Source: Glaciimonas sp. PAMC28666
GTDB lineage: Bacteria; Pseudomonadota; Gammaproteobacteria; Burkholderiales; Burkholderiaceae_D
Direction of reading: 5' to 3'
Assembly (NCBI RefSeq): GCF_016917355.1
Contig: NZ_CP070304.1
Coordinates: 1,426,001 to 1,490,000, forward strand
Length of the DNA stretch: 64,000 nucleotides
Shown here one piece after another: positions 26,386-37,422 of the stretch. A program made the translations under genes and the position numbers. The notes under the pieces were generated by a model. The model saw nothing but the letters and a program-made list of their open reading frames with translations, did not search any database and was not told the origin of the DNA. The first letter of the stretch is position 1, and the number at the start of each line of letters is the position of its first letter.

Positions 26386-26588
26386 TCGTGCCTGGAGCAG
26401 ATTCTTAAAGTGGCGACTTGTACAACATCGTACCAGCAACGGACTCTTAATCCGCTGAATGCAGACGGTTCGCCATTGCATGGCCCGTGCCTGGGCGGGA
26501 ACACCAATCCCAGCCCGCCGCAACGGCTGGCCAAATAAATAGACCGTGGCCAGGAAAGCACATCGCCGCTGATGCGGTTGCGTAAAAG

Positions 26589-27242
26589 TTAAGCTACTCT
26601 GGCCGATGCTTTCTGAATGGCTTCCAGAATAGGCTGAAGTTGTTCATGCTTCAATTTCAAGGCAGCCTGATTGACCACTAAACGTGAGGATATTTCCATA
26701 ATATGCTCAACTTCGACCAAATGGTTGGCGCGGAGCGTGCTGCCGGTGCTAACCAGATCGACGATGGCATCCGCCAAACCGACCAGTGGCGCTAATTCCA
26801 TTGAGCCATACAATTTGATCAGGTCGACGTGTACGCCCTTAGCCGCAAAATGATCACGGGCGGTTAGTAAATATTTGGTGGCGACGCGTAAGCGTGCACC
26901 TTGACGCACCGCTTTGGCGTAATCAAAACCATCGAATACGGCCACCGACATGCGGCATTTAGCGATATTCAGATCGATCGGCTGATACAACCCTTCGCCG
27001 CCATGTTCCAGCAATACATCCTTACCAGCTACGCCAAAATCAGCGGCACCGTATTGGACGTAGGTGGGCACATCCGACGCGCGAACTATGATCACATTCA
27101 CCAATGGGTTATTGGTAGGCAGGATCAACTTACGCGATGTTTCCGGGTTTTCGGTAACGACAATGCCCGCGGCCGCCAATAATGGCAGCGTTTCTTCAAA
27201 GATGCGTCCCTTGGACAAGGCCAGGGTTAATTTTTGACTCAT
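26589..27242 (-). CDS. hisG: ATP phosphoribosyltransferase, short form catalytic subunit
   Basis: A 217-residue enzyme for the first step of histidine synthesis. It shows [33 protein letters not shown], and near the C-terminus the PRPP loop region [21 protein letters not shown]. It lacks the C-terminal regulatory domain of the long form, so it needs HisZ for activity and histidine feedback; hisZ is not in this window. A 244-bp gap with the hisD repeat array follows it. Confidence 0.95.
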   Translation of the reverse strand: MSQKLTLALSKGRIFEETLPLLAAAGIVVTENPETSRKLILPTNNPLVNVIIVRASDVPTYVQYGAADFGVAGKDVLLEHGGEGLYQPIDLNIAKCRMSVAVFDGFDYAKAVRQGARLRVATKYLLTARDHFAAKGVHVDLIKLYGSMELAPLVGLADAIVDLVSTGSTLRANHLVEVEHIMEISSRLVVNQAALKLKHEQLQPILEAIQKASARVA

Positions 27243-27384
27243 TTGTTTCTTTCAGTCACTTTGAGCCTGATTCCGGCTCGAATATTGACGTTAACATACT
27301 ATTACAGGCCAGCCGATGAATTCACGGGCGTCAACCATATTGGACGAAAACCACGCGCCCAAAAATTGATTCAACGCATTCCGA

Positions 27385-28910
<1,526 letters not shown>

Positions 28911-28959
28911 ATTAAAACCTGCTTGTTTAAAACTGCATTAATTAGTTTAGTGGTATCAC

Positions 28960-28987
28960 TGAGATCAGTCACTACTGACTGATCTCA
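28960..28987. repeat. perfect 12-bp inverted repeat between ABC permease and bolA genes
   Basis: TGAGATCAGTCA (28960-28971) and TGACTGATCTCA (28976-28987) are exact inverted arms around the loop CTAC. No U tract follows on either strand. It may be an mRNA stability or processing hairpin in the operon, or an operator for the genes from bolA onward. Confidence 0.7.
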
Positions 28988-29102
28988 ACCAACGTATTGA
29001 CCGAAGATTGGTGCGAGATCTACGGTATAAAACTTAAATCACTGAATTACGCACAAGGACTGGTAGGTGGTTACGTAACTTAGTGGCGCACTTAATGACA
29101 TC

Positions 29103-29858
29103 TTAGTGGCGTAATTTGTAACCGCGCTTCAACATCTGTACTGCGGTTGTCGCCAGCACCAGCAGAAATACCGCGATGATCGCCAGGCTTATCAGCGGAT
29201 TAACGTCGGACTGACCAAAAAATCCGTAACGGAATCCATCAATCATATAAAAGAACGGATTGAAATGAGAGACAGCCTGCCAAAATGGTGGCAACGAATG
29301 TATCGAATAAAACACGCCAGCCAGGAACGTTGCCGGCATAATCAGGAAGTTTTGAAACGCTGCAAGCTGGTCGAACTTATCGGCCCAGATGCCTGCGATC
29401 AATCCCATTGTGCCCAAAAATGCCGCACCCAACACCGCGAAAATAACAATCCACCATGGCGCAACGAACGATAAATCAACAAAAAATCCGGTAATCAGCA
29501 AAACCCCGCCGCCAACGACCACACCGCGCACCACCGAGGCCAGCACATAAGCGCCGAACAATTCCCAGTGTGACAACGGTGGCAACAGGACGAATACAAG
29601 ATTACCGGTCATTTTGGACTGCGCCAAAGAGGAAGAGGTATTGGCGAAAGCATTCTGCAACACACTCATCATTACCAGGCCTGGTACCAAAAACGCCGTA
29701 TATTCAACGCCAGGATAAACTTGGACATGCCCCTTTAAAGCGTGACCGAAAATCAGCAAATAGAGCATCGCCGTTAGAATTGGGGCACCAACAGTCTGCG
29801 TCGCAACCTTCCAGAAACGCAATACTTCTTTATAAAACAGTGTTTGAAAACCAATCAT
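29103..29858 (-). CDS. ABC-2 type transporter permease
   Basis: A 251-residue protein with about six membrane segments and the ABC-2 signature AGVFYSIHSLPPFWQAVSHFNPFFYMIDGFRYGFFG. It pairs with the ATPase gene overlapping it by 4 bp. Such YadH/YadG-like exporters lie between mlaB and bolA in related clusters; the substrate is unknown. Two copies of CTTAGTGGCG (29079, 29102) surround its stop codon. Confidence 0.9.
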   Translation of the reverse strand: MIGFQTLFYKEVLRFWKVATQTVGAPILTAMLYLLIFGHALKGHVQVYPGVEYTAFLVPGLVMMSVLQNAFANTSSSLAQSKMTGNLVFVLLPPLSHWELFGAYVLASVVRGVVVGGGVLLITGFFVDLSFVAPWWIVIFAVLGAAFLGTMGLIAGIWADKFDQLAAFQNFLIMPATFLAGVFYSIHSLPPFWQAVSHFNPFFYMIDGFRYGFFGQSDVNPLISLAIIAVFLLVLATTAVQMLKRGYKLRH

Positions 29859-30799
29859 CGGGGACCGCCCACGTTTATGCCATCCACGCTTTTACCATCC
29901 ATAATCTGCAAAAACACATCTTCCAGATCGGCTTGCTGCAAATACATGTCATCAATGACGATGCCAGCGGTCCGCAGGGTTGCCAAAATGGGTTCGACCT
30001 CGTTGAAAGCGGTGACACGCAACGCAAATTTTCCTGCTTTTTCATGGCTGCCGGCTTGCAATACTAGCGGCAACAAAGCCTCTGGCAAGGCGACGCCGGG
30101 AAGCAAATGCACAATAAGTTGCGATCCTGATATACGCCTTAACAACCCAGCCGTGGTGTCAAGCGCCACTACTTTACCGCGTTTGAGCATGGCGATGCGA
30201 TTGCACTGCTCCTGCGCTTCCTCGAGATAATGTGTTGTTAAAACAACTGTGTGGCCGTCGCGATTCAACTGCGAAATAAATTTCCACAAGGTCTGACGCA
30301 ACTCGACATCCACTCCTGCCGTTGGCTCGTCGAGCACGATGACCGGTGGTTTATGCACCAGCGCTTGCGCCACCAGGACCCGGCGCTTCATGCCACCGGA
30401 CAGGGTTCGCATATTAGCGTCGGCCTTACTGGTCAAATCGAGGTTTTCCATTACCTCATCGATCCATTTATCATTATTTTTCAGTCCGAAATAGCCTGAC
30501 TGCAAACGTAACGTTTCACGCACGGTGAAGAATGGATCAAATACCAACTCCTGAGGCACCACGCCAAGATTACGGCGCGCGTTCCTGAAATCGGTAATCA
30601 CGTCGTGACCGTGAATGTTGACGGTGCCAGTATCGGCCCGATTCAAGCCAGCGATGATCGAAATGAGCGTAGTTTTTCCTGCGCCGTTAGGCCCTAACAA
30701 GCCGAAGAATTCCCCTTCTTCAATGGTAAGAGAAACATCGTCTAATGCCTGTAACGACTGATAACGTTTTTTGACGTTGGTAATTTGTATGGCCGCCAT
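29855..30799 (-). CDS. ABC transporter ATP-binding protein, ABC-2 exporter type
   Basis: A 314-residue ATPase from ATG 30799. Walker A is GPNGAGKTT, signature TLSGGMKRRV, Walker B VIVLDEPTAG, and the H-loop LTTHYLEEA. A C-terminal regulatory part of about 80 residues follows. An upstream 16-codon extension lacks family sequence and is rejected. It forms an exporter with the permease that overlaps it. Confidence 0.92.
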   Translation of the reverse strand: MAAIQITNVKKRYQSLQALDDVSLTIEEGEFFGLLGPNGAGKTTLISIIAGLNRADTGTVNIHGHDVITDFRNARRNLGVVPQELVFDPFFTVRETLRLQSGYFGLKNNDKWIDEVMENLDLTSKADANMRTLSGGMKRRVLVAQALVHKPPVIVLDEPTAGVDVELRQTLWKFISQLNRDGHTVVLTTHYLEEAQEQCNRIAMLKRGKVVALDTTAGLLRRISGSQLIVHLLPGVALPEALLPLVLQAGSHEKAGKFALRVTAFNEVEPILATLRTAGIVIDDMYLQQADLEDVFLQIMDGKSVDGINVGGPR

Positions 30800-31062
30800 A
30801 GTGGCTTGGTTTGCTCTTAAAAGGGATAGCGCGCGGTGAAACAGCAATGAATTAGCGGTGCGCGAAACCCTCGATTATAGGGGATTTCCCGAACGGCAAC
30901 CGGGAATGGACGCAAACCAGATTGCGAAGCACGTATCTAAACGTACATTTTATCTAAGGTTTGTCGGAAAAAAGCGACGCTGATTGGTCCAACAGGCCAG
31001 CGAGCAGACAAGAGATGAGGTACGGCAGGATAAAACAGATACTGAACCTGTAATGTTAAAGG

Positions 31063-31365
31063 TCAGTGATGGGGGGTGTTCGAAGCGTCTGCTAAAATCG
31101 GATGGGTTGCAGGAGAGAGCAAATCCGAAACGCCGTATAAATCGATCAGGCTTTCCAGATTGGAAGGTAAGCTCGAAAAGTGCAGCAATGTTCCGCGATT
31201 AAGCGCTGCACATTGCCATGCGAGCAAAGTCGCGACTGCGGCGGAATCCACCGCCACCACATCACCCAGATCAATCTCGGTCTCACCACTGGCAATGGCA
31301 CGCAATCCGGCCTCTAAAGCGAGTTTAGCGTTGCTAACAGTGAGGGAATGAGAGGGCCTGAACAT
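31063..31365 (-). CDS. mlaB: STAS-domain protein of the Mla system
   Basis: A 100-residue STAS protein: LEAGLRAIASGETEIDLGDV, then VDSAAVATLLAWQCAAL with the Ser/Asp of STAS domains, and LESLIDLYGVSDLL. MlaB binds MlaF in the inner-membrane MlaFEDB complex and is needed for its stability and activity. It is 255 bp after mlaC; that gap is AT-rich with no gene. Confidence 0.85.
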   Translation of the reverse strand: MFRPSHSLTVSNAKLALEAGLRAIASGETEIDLGDVVAVDSAAVATLLAWQCAALNRGTLLHFSSLPSNLESLIDLYGVSDLLSPATHPILADASNTPHH

Positions 31366-31620
31366 GATGATCGATCAAAGTATTTAACTGCTAAATGGTG
31401 GTTACCGCAATAACCGCTTACTGGAAGCCGACAATATTGCCTGGCTTAATAATGATCGTAGTGAACAAGGAGTAGTGACAATAATCATTAAACGCGCCTT
31501 GAGACGAGGAGGATAAGGCTCAAAGATCGCGCTTAATGAAGGGATTGATCAATTAATTGACTACTATTTAAACATTGCCAATCAATTAATCTTTCTATTT
31601 TTCAACTACTTATTAATTCC

Positions 31621-32250
31621 TTACTTACCGCCTCTTGCGGCAAGGGCCTTGTTCTTATCAGTCAACATTTTAATCAAACCGTCCATACCTGTACGGCCGA
31701 TTTCTGAAGCAAAGGTCCCCTTATATGACTCAACGAGCCAGGCACCCAATACGTTGACATCATAGATCTTCCAGCCGTCTGCAAGTTTTTCCATACGGTA
31801 ATTAAGTTGGATCGGTTCGCCACGCGGCTGAATTACCTGAGAGCGCACTTCGACATCTGTGTCGGTTGGTGTGCCACGCATCGGTTTAAAGTCAATTTTT
31901 TGATCACGTACTTGCGCCAACGCACCAGAGTAAGTGTAAATCAGCAAACTACGAAATTGTGCGGTCAACAATTTCTTCTGATCAGGAGTGGCATCGCGCC
32001 AGTAACGGCCAGCTGCCAGAGAAGTCATGCGGTCAAAATCGACATAAGGAATGATTTTTTCTTCAACTAATGAAAAAATCCGTTGCTGATTGCCGCCTTG
32101 AATGCTCTTGTCGGCTTTAGCGGTGTCGAGAACTTCGTGGCTGATGCGCTGAACTAATACGTCTGGTGCTTCTTGCGCAAACGCGGAGCCAGCAAATGTC
32201 AGAGCGCCAAACGTGGTGGCGATCGCTAAATATTTTTTTAGAGTCTTCAT
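31621..32250 (-). CDS. mlaC: periplasmic phospholipid-binding protein of the Mla pathway
   Basis: A 209-residue protein with a Sec signal peptide (LAIATTFGALTFAGSAFA, cleavage before QEAP). The MlaC/Ttg2D family body includes VEEKIIPYVDFDRMTSLAAG and RYWRDATPDQKKLLTAQFRS, and WKIYDVNVLGAWLVESYKG near the end. It shuttles phospholipid between MlaA in the outer membrane and MlaFEDB in the inner membrane. Confidence 0.93.
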   Translation of the reverse strand: MKTLKKYLAIATTFGALTFAGSAFAQEAPDVLVQRISHEVLDTAKADKSIQGGNQQRIFSLVEEKIIPYVDFDRMTSLAAGRYWRDATPDQKKLLTAQFRSLLIYTYSGALAQVRDQKIDFKPMRGTPTDTDVEVRSQVIQPRGEPIQLNYRMEKLADGWKIYDVNVLGAWLVESYKGTFASEIGRTGMDGLIKMLTDKNKALAARGGK

Positions 32251-32499
32251 TTTTTTATTACTTTACGCAGGAATTGGTTGAGGGCGGAATGAAGTTCAGA
32301 TCCGAACGACATCCGAGCTGTACCGCGACTGACATGCACGCGGCACCGGTAACGCTTGTATGACGCCAACTTTCTTGACTCGTTCCGATGGAAAGATTAC
32401 CGTTTTGAAAAAATATGTAACAGCAACCTTTTCATTTCTATCGGGGAAAATTTGAAATCCAGACGCGTTTTGTAACCCGTTTTGCAACCCTTAAAAGAC

Positions 32500-33192
32500 T
32501 TAATTATCTTCTTTGCTCGGTCCGTTTATCTGACTTTGACGTCGCTGAGTGTAAGCATCGCGTACGAATTCGTACTTATCCAGAGCAGCATCTTCGACCA
32601 GCGTTGAAGCATCCAGCAAGTTAGCACGCTTGTCGACCAGGCGTACAACTTCACCCGTATTACGCCAGCGCACTGGATATTTGTAACTCCAGATATCACC
32701 GTAGAAATCGACTGGCAACGCGGCTGCGTCACGAATATTCGAAGGCCCAAACAACGGCAGTACCAGATAAGGACCAGAACCAACGCCCCATACGCCTAAC
32801 GTTTGCCCAAAGTCTTTGTTCTTTTTTTGCAAACCAGCAGCCGAACTGACATCCAATAAACCACCCAGACCGAATGTCGTATTAACCGCTACGCGCATGA
32901 CGGCCGTGGTGCCATCTACGCCATTGCCCTGCAAGTAGCCATTGGCCGCGCTCCATACGTCAGCGAGGTTACCAAAAAAGTTGTTAACCCCGGTCTGCAC
33001 GAATGACGGTAGCCAGTTTTTGTACGCCGTTGCGACTGGTTTCAGCGCGATCTGATCGAATTTATCATTGACTGTAAACATCGCCCGGTTGAACCCTTCC
33101 AGCGGATCTTGCGGATTGCTGGCGCCGGTGCTTGCGCAACCATTCAAGACCACCACTACAGCTAAAGCGCTTACAAGCGTCGTAGTCTTCAT
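32500..33192 (-). CDS. mlaA: outer-membrane lipoprotein MlaA (VacJ)
   Basis: A 230-residue lipoprotein: signal peptide with lipobox LNGC (Cys19), then DPLEGFNRAMFTVNDKFD and WLPSFVQTGVNNFFGNLADV. The C-terminal part has FGQTLGVWGVGSGPYLVLPLFGPS, typical of MlaA. It extracts misplaced phospholipid from the outer leaflet. Its start overlaps the mlaD stop by 4 bp. Confidence 0.94.
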   Translation of the reverse strand: MKTTTLVSALAVVVVLNGCASTGASNPQDPLEGFNRAMFTVNDKFDQIALKPVATAYKNWLPSFVQTGVNNFFGNLADVWSAANGYLQGNGVDGTTAVMRVAVNTTFGLGGLLDVSSAAGLQKKNKDFGQTLGVWGVGSGPYLVLPLFGPSNIRDAAALPVDFYGDIWSYKYPVRWRNTGEVVRLVDKRANLLDASTLVEDAALDKYEFVRDAYTQRRQSQINGPSKEDN

Positions 33193-33662
33193 TGGGAACT
33201 ATCCTTTCCGTCAGCGGCCTTGCTATAGATAAGCTGACTGATCAGATTCTCCAGCACGATCGCTGATTGCGTCATTTTAATATTCTCTCCAGCGACGAGA
33301 TCTTTGACATCACCACCGGCTTCTATGCCGATATATTGCTCGCCCAACAGCCCCGCTGTGAGAATTTTGGCCGAACTATCTATCGGAAATTTATAACGAT
33401 CATCCATATTCAAGGTGACAACGGCTTGAAAGTTCTTGTCGTCAAAATTGATCGCGCCCACGCGCCCAACAACGACACCAGCACTTTTAACTGGCGCGCG
33501 CGGTTTAAGGCCGCCAATATTGTCGAACTTTGAAATCACAGGATAACTTCCCTGGAACGATGCTCCTCCCAGATTCCCTGCTTTAAATGCCAGAAATACG
33601 AGTGCCAAAGCACCGAATATAACGAATAAGCCGACCCATACATCCACTGATTTTTGTTGCAT
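33189..33662 (-). CDS. mlaD: MCE-domain protein of the Mla transporter
   Basis: A 157-residue protein from ATG 33662 (MQQKSVDVWVGLFV): one N-terminal membrane helix and one MCE domain (YPVISKFDNIGGLKPRAPVK, GVVVGRVGAI, AGLLGEQYIGIEAGG). It forms the periplasmic hexamer ring of MlaFEDB. The frame stays open 19 codons upstream but without family sequence. It overlaps mlaA by 4 bp and is 174 bp after mlaE. Confidence 0.93.
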   Translation of the reverse strand: MQQKSVDVWVGLFVIFGALALVFLAFKAGNLGGASFQGSYPVISKFDNIGGLKPRAPVKSAGVVVGRVGAINFDDKNFQAVVTLNMDDRYKFPIDSSAKILTAGLLGEQYIGIEAGGDVKDLVAGENIKMTQSAIVLENLISQLIYSKAADGKDSSQ

Positions 33663-33836
33663 ATTTATCACCTTAAGAATGCTAGTCGAAGCATCTGATC
33701 CGCTTCGATATACTGCCATAGGTACTAATAAAAAGGTTTGAACGACACAATGCGTTACTAAACAACCAATCCCATTTAAAAACTTTAGCTAAACGTTTGT
33801 TCGCCGTTTGCTATTTTGCTTTGCGTTTGTTAACGA

Positions 33837-34616
33837 TTAATTAAACATCAACGCCGTTAACAAGAAATCTAAAGCGAGCACCGTTAAGGACGCTATTACG
33901 ACCGTTCTGGTCGTCGCACGGGCAACACCTTCCGGGGTTGGCTTGGCCATATAGCCTTGATACAGCGCTGTAAAAGTCACTGCTACGCCGAACACGATAC
34001 TTTTTAAAACGCCATTAGCGACGTCTTTCCAGACGTCTACGCCTGCCTGCATTTGCGACCAGAAAGAACCTTCGTCGACGCCAATGAGACGCACACCGAC
34101 AACATAGCCTCCCAAGATACCCAAGGCGCTGAATACCGCCGCCAACAATGGCATTGCAATTATTCCAGCCCAAAACCTTGGCGCAATCACGCGCTGTAGT
34201 GGATTAACCGCCATCATTTCCATCGCGGCCAGTTGTTCTCCGGCTTTCATCAATCCAATCTCGGCGGTAAGTGAGGTACCGGCACGACCGGCGAACAGCA
34301 ACGCCGTCACTACCGGGCCTAGTTCACGCACTAGCGAAAGAGCCACCAATAAACCCAAGGCCTGTTCCGAACCGTATTTATTCAGCGTGTAATAGCCTTG
34401 GAGGCCCAATACAAAGCCAATAAACAGACCCGACACACCAATAATCAGCAGCGAGTAATTGCCGATGAAATGGATCTGATCAGAAATCAATCGCGGGCGC
34501 TTGATTAAGCCGCCTGAGGCCCGTAAAACCGCAAAAAAGGTCCGCGTAGCCTGACCGATTCCCATAATGGATTGACGCACGTGGCCACCAACTGCACCAA
34601 AAAATCTCGCCATCAT
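33837..34616 (-). CDS. mlaE: MlaE-family ABC transporter permease
   Basis: A 259-residue permease of the phospholipid transporter, with about five membrane helices. Family motifs are LGLQGYYTLNKYGSEQALG, RAGTSLTAEIGLMKAGEQLAA and EMMAVNPLQRVIAPRFWAG. It overlaps mlaF by 4 bp. The 174-bp gap after it contains CGTTTG-rich loose repeats. Confidence 0.95.
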   Translation of the reverse strand: MMARFFGAVGGHVRQSIMGIGQATRTFFAVLRASGGLIKRPRLISDQIHFIGNYSLLIIGVSGLFIGFVLGLQGYYTLNKYGSEQALGLLVALSLVRELGPVVTALLFAGRAGTSLTAEIGLMKAGEQLAAMEMMAVNPLQRVIAPRFWAGIIAMPLLAAVFSALGILGGYVVGVRLIGVDEGSFWSQMQAGVDVWKDVANGVLKSIVFGVAVTFTALYQGYMAKPTPEGVARATTRTVVIASLTVLALDFLLTALMFN

Positions 34617-35425
34617 GGTTGCCGCTCCAGCCCCAGATCGGCCGCGAACGACTTACCGGGATAATGGAAAGGTACCGGCCCATCCGCTTCAGCATGCACG
34701 AATTGCTTCACATAAGGATCAGTGGAAACGCGCATCTCGTCGGGGGTGCCATGTGCCACAATCTTTCCTTGTGACAAAAAATAAATATAATCCGCAATGG
34801 CAAACGACTCATCCACGTCATGCGATACCACAATGGAGGTGGAGCCTAACGCATCATTAAGCTTGCGAATCAACGTGGCTGTCACGCGCATCGAAATAGG
34901 GTCAAGGCCAGCGAAAGGCTCGTCGTACATGACCAGACAGGGATCAAGTGCAACCGCGCGCGCCAAAGCCACCCGCCGCGCCATACCGCCGGAAATTTCA
35001 GATGGCATTAGCTGTGCTGCATTGCGCAATCCAACGGCCTGCAATTTCATTAGTACCAGATTATTTAATAATTCAGGCGGGAGGTCAGTATGCTCACGCA
35101 ACGGGAATGCGACGTTCTCATAGACAGACAGGTCGGTGAACAAAGCGCCATTCTGAAACAACATGCCCATTTTGCGACGCATAGCGTACACGTCCGTCAT
35201 GTTTAACGTCGCTACTACCTGGCCGTCGACAACGATTGTCCCGCCTTGTGGCTGTAATTGCCCGCCAATCAAGCGCAAAATTGTGGTTTTTCCGGAGCCC
35301 GAGCCACCCATGATCGCGATCACTTTTCCTCGCGGAAAGTCCATGCTAAGGGACGACAAAATCGGCCGATCACCATAACTGAACTCCACATCACGGATTT
35401 CAACAATATTACCCACTAAGCCCAC
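34613..35425 (-). CDS. mlaF: Mla phospholipid transporter ATP-binding protein
   Basis: A 270-residue ATPase: Walker A GGSGSGKTT, signature SGGMARRVALARA, Walker B CLVMYDEPFAGLDP and H-loop IVVSHDVDE. First gene of the mla series. The start is GTG 35425 (GTG 35416 is an alternative); an in-frame TGA lies just upstream. Neither GTG has a good ribosome site, but a 25-codon ORF with a strong one overlaps the start by 17 bp, so initiation is probably coupled to it. Confidence 0.92.
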   Translation of the reverse strand: MGLVGNIVEIRDVEFSYGDRPILSSLSMDFPRGKVIAIMGGSGSGKTTILRLIGGQLQPQGGTIVVDGQVVATLNMTDVYAMRRKMGMLFQNGALFTDLSVYENVAFPLREHTDLPPELLNNLVLMKLQAVGLRNAAQLMPSEISGGMARRVALARAVALDPCLVMYDEPFAGLDPISMRVTATLIRKLNDALGSTSIVVSHDVDESFAIADYIYFLSQGKIVAHGTPDEMRVSTDPYVKQFVHAEADGPVPFHYPGKSFAADLGLERQP

Positions 35426-35486
35426 CGTTCAGATCAAAGGCGACATTGTAGTGCACTTGCAACAATTGAGCTTGAACCGACGACAT
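35409..35486 (-). CDS. candidate 25-residue leader ORF overlapping the mlaF start
   Basis: ATG 35486 is preceded by AAGGAG at 6-bp spacing, the best ribosome site in the area. The peptide begins MSSVQAQLLQVHYNVAFD and ends at TAA 35409, in a different frame from mlaF and running 17 bp past its GTG. No family is recognised. It may be a leader peptide whose translation opens or couples mlaF initiation. Confidence 0.5.
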   Translation of the reverse strand: MSSVQAQLLQVHYNVAFDLNGGLSG

Positions 35487-35670
35487 TAACTGCTCCTTAA
35501 TTGTAAAAATATTATGTTCCCATGAGAAATAAACCAATCCATTTTATATAAATTTTACTTTTTCAAACATAAATCTATCGTAACAAAAGACGAGTGGAGA
35601 CTAGGGCAATAGTTGTAACTTATATAATTTATATTTCACAATCGATCAATTTTGCGGCTTCTATTCAACA

Positions 35671-35714
35671 AAAAATAAAAAAGCAGGCCCGCATTTAGAT
35701 GCGGACCTGCTTTT
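35671..35714 (-). terminator. intrinsic terminator after gltD
   Basis: AAAAGCAGGCCCGCAT (35679-35694) pairs with ATGCGGACCTGCTTTT (35699-35714) with one mismatch around loop TTAG. A U-rich run (TTTTTTATTTTTTG) follows on the minus strand. It lies 58 bp after the gltD stop. Confidence 0.9.
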
Positions 35715-35771
35715 CTGATACATCAAAATTCCCTTATCCGACAATCTTAGACAATCATCGACAAGCGTTTT

Positions 35772-37235
35772 TTACAACGGCAGCACTGATGCTCCCATCA
35801 GGAATTCGTCGACTGCGCGCGCGCATTGGCGGCCTTCGCGGATTGCCCAGACCACTAACGACTGGCCGCGACGCATATCACCTGCAGCGAAAACCTTGTC
35901 GACCGACGTCTTATAGCAACCGTCGCCATCGGTGGTCGCCTTCGCATTGCCTCGTGCATCTTTATCCACACCAAACGCTTCTAATACCTGGGCTACAGGA
36001 GATACAAATCCCATCGCTAAAAATACCAGATCGGCTTTCATTTCGAACTCGGAGTTTGGCACTTCCTGCATTTTGCCGTCTTTCCATTCGACGCGAGCTG
36101 CGATCAATTTCTCCACTTTGCCGTTTTTACCTTCCAGGCGCTTGGTCGCAACTGCCCAATCACGATCGCATCCCTCTTCATGCGAAGAAGAAGTCCGCAA
36201 CTTGATCGGCCAGTAAGGCCACACCATCCGCTTGTTCTCGGTTTCCGGTGGTTCCGGCATCAATTCAAACTGCGATACCGATGTAGCGCCTTGACGGTTA
36301 GAAGTACCGACGCAATCCGATCCTGTGTCACCGCCGCCGATGACGATCACGTTTTTGGCACCCGCCAAGATTTGATCCTTTACCTTGTCGCCGGCATTAA
36401 TCTTGTTTTGTTGCGGCAGGAAATCCATGGCGAAATGCACGCCCTTTAATTCGCGTCCTGGAACGGGCAAATCACGCGGTTGCTCAGCACCGCCTGCAAT
36501 CACAACTGCATCAAATTCTGCTTTCAATTCTTCCGGTGATACCGTCTTCTTCGACCAGTTATTTACATTGGTCGGGAAATCCTTGCCCACCAAAACGCCG
36601 GTACGGAACACGACGCCTTCCTCTTCCATCTGCGCAACCCGACGATCAATATGGCTCTTTTCCATTTTGAAATCAGGGATACCATAGCGCAGCAAACCAC
36701 CGATGCGATCGCTTTTTTCGAAAACGGTGACGTCATGACCAATCCGTGCCAACTGTTGCGCTGCCGCCAGACCTGCAGGCCCAGAGCCAACGACCGCCAC
36801 TTTTTTGCCGGTCTTTACCAGCGCTGGCTGTGCCACGACCCAACCGTTTTCCCAACCTTTATCGATGATGAAATGTTCGATCGATTTAATGCCGACAGGA
36901 TCGTCGTTGATCCCAAGCGTACATGCGCTCTCGCACGGTGCAGGGCAGATGCGGCCGGTAAATTCAGGGAAGTTATTGGTTGAGTGTAGGGTGTCGAGTG
37001 CTTCCTGATACGCGCCGCGATACACCAGATCGTTCCAGTCAGGAATAATATTGTTTACGGGACAACCGTTGTTGCAGAACGGAATACCGCAATCCATACA
37101 TCGTGCACCTTGTACCTTGGCTTCTTTGTCGCCAAGTTGCAAAATGAATTCTTTGTAGTGCTTCTTGCGCGCCAGCGGTGCCTCGTACGTCTCAGGCATG
37201 CGGCTATATTCCATGAAACCCGTTACTTTACCCAT
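35772..37235 (-). CDS. gltD: glutamate synthase (NADPH) small subunit
   Basis: A 487-residue flavoprotein. The N-terminal Fe-S part has [15 protein letters not shown] and [15 protein letters not shown]. The FAD site is [16 protein letters not shown] and the NADPH site [15 protein letters not shown]. It passes electrons from NADPH to GltB for glutamate formation from glutamine and 2-oxoglutarate. It follows gltB by 187 bp. Confidence 0.95.
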   Translation of the reverse strand: MGKVTGFMEYSRMPETYEAPLARKKHYKEFILQLGDKEAKVQGARCMDCGIPFCNNGCPVNNIIPDWNDLVYRGAYQEALDTLHSTNNFPEFTGRICPAPCESACTLGINDDPVGIKSIEHFIIDKGWENGWVVAQPALVKTGKKVAVVGSGPAGLAAAQQLARIGHDVTVFEKSDRIGGLLRYGIPDFKMEKSHIDRRVAQMEEEGVVFRTGVLVGKDFPTNVNNWSKKTVSPEELKAEFDAVVIAGGAEQPRDLPVPGRELKGVHFAMDFLPQQNKINAGDKVKDQILAGAKNVIVIGGGDTGSDCVGTSNRQGATSVSQFELMPEPPETENKRMVWPYWPIKLRTSSSHEEGCDRDWAVATKRLEGKNGKVEKLIAARVEWKDGKMQEVPNSEFEMKADLVFLAMGFVSPVAQVLEAFGVDKDARGNAKATTDGDGCYKTSVDKVFAAGDMRRGQSLVVWAIREGRQCARAVDEFLMGASVLPL

Positions 37236-37379
37236 TTTTTACTCACATTCTTAGCTACTCGATCAACCCTGCATTCAGCCAGATAACGTCCACATAACAT
37301 CCAAATTTCTCAATCAGGATTTTTGGTTATCGGGAATGCGAAGGTGTGCGCGCGTAGTACATCGATATTGTTACGCTGG

Positions 37380-37409
37380 CTCACGTTGGCCGCCTTGAGC
37401 CAACGTGAG
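37380..37409. repeat. perfect 11-bp inverted repeat in the gltB-gltD gap
   Basis: CTCACGTTGGC (37380-37390) and GCCAACGTGAG (37399-37409) are exact inverted arms around an 8-base loop, 13 bp after the gltB stop codon. No U tract follows. It is likely an intercistronic hairpin that limits or stabilises gltB mRNA relative to gltD. Confidence 0.7.
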
Positions 37410-37422
37410 AACAACCTTTAAA

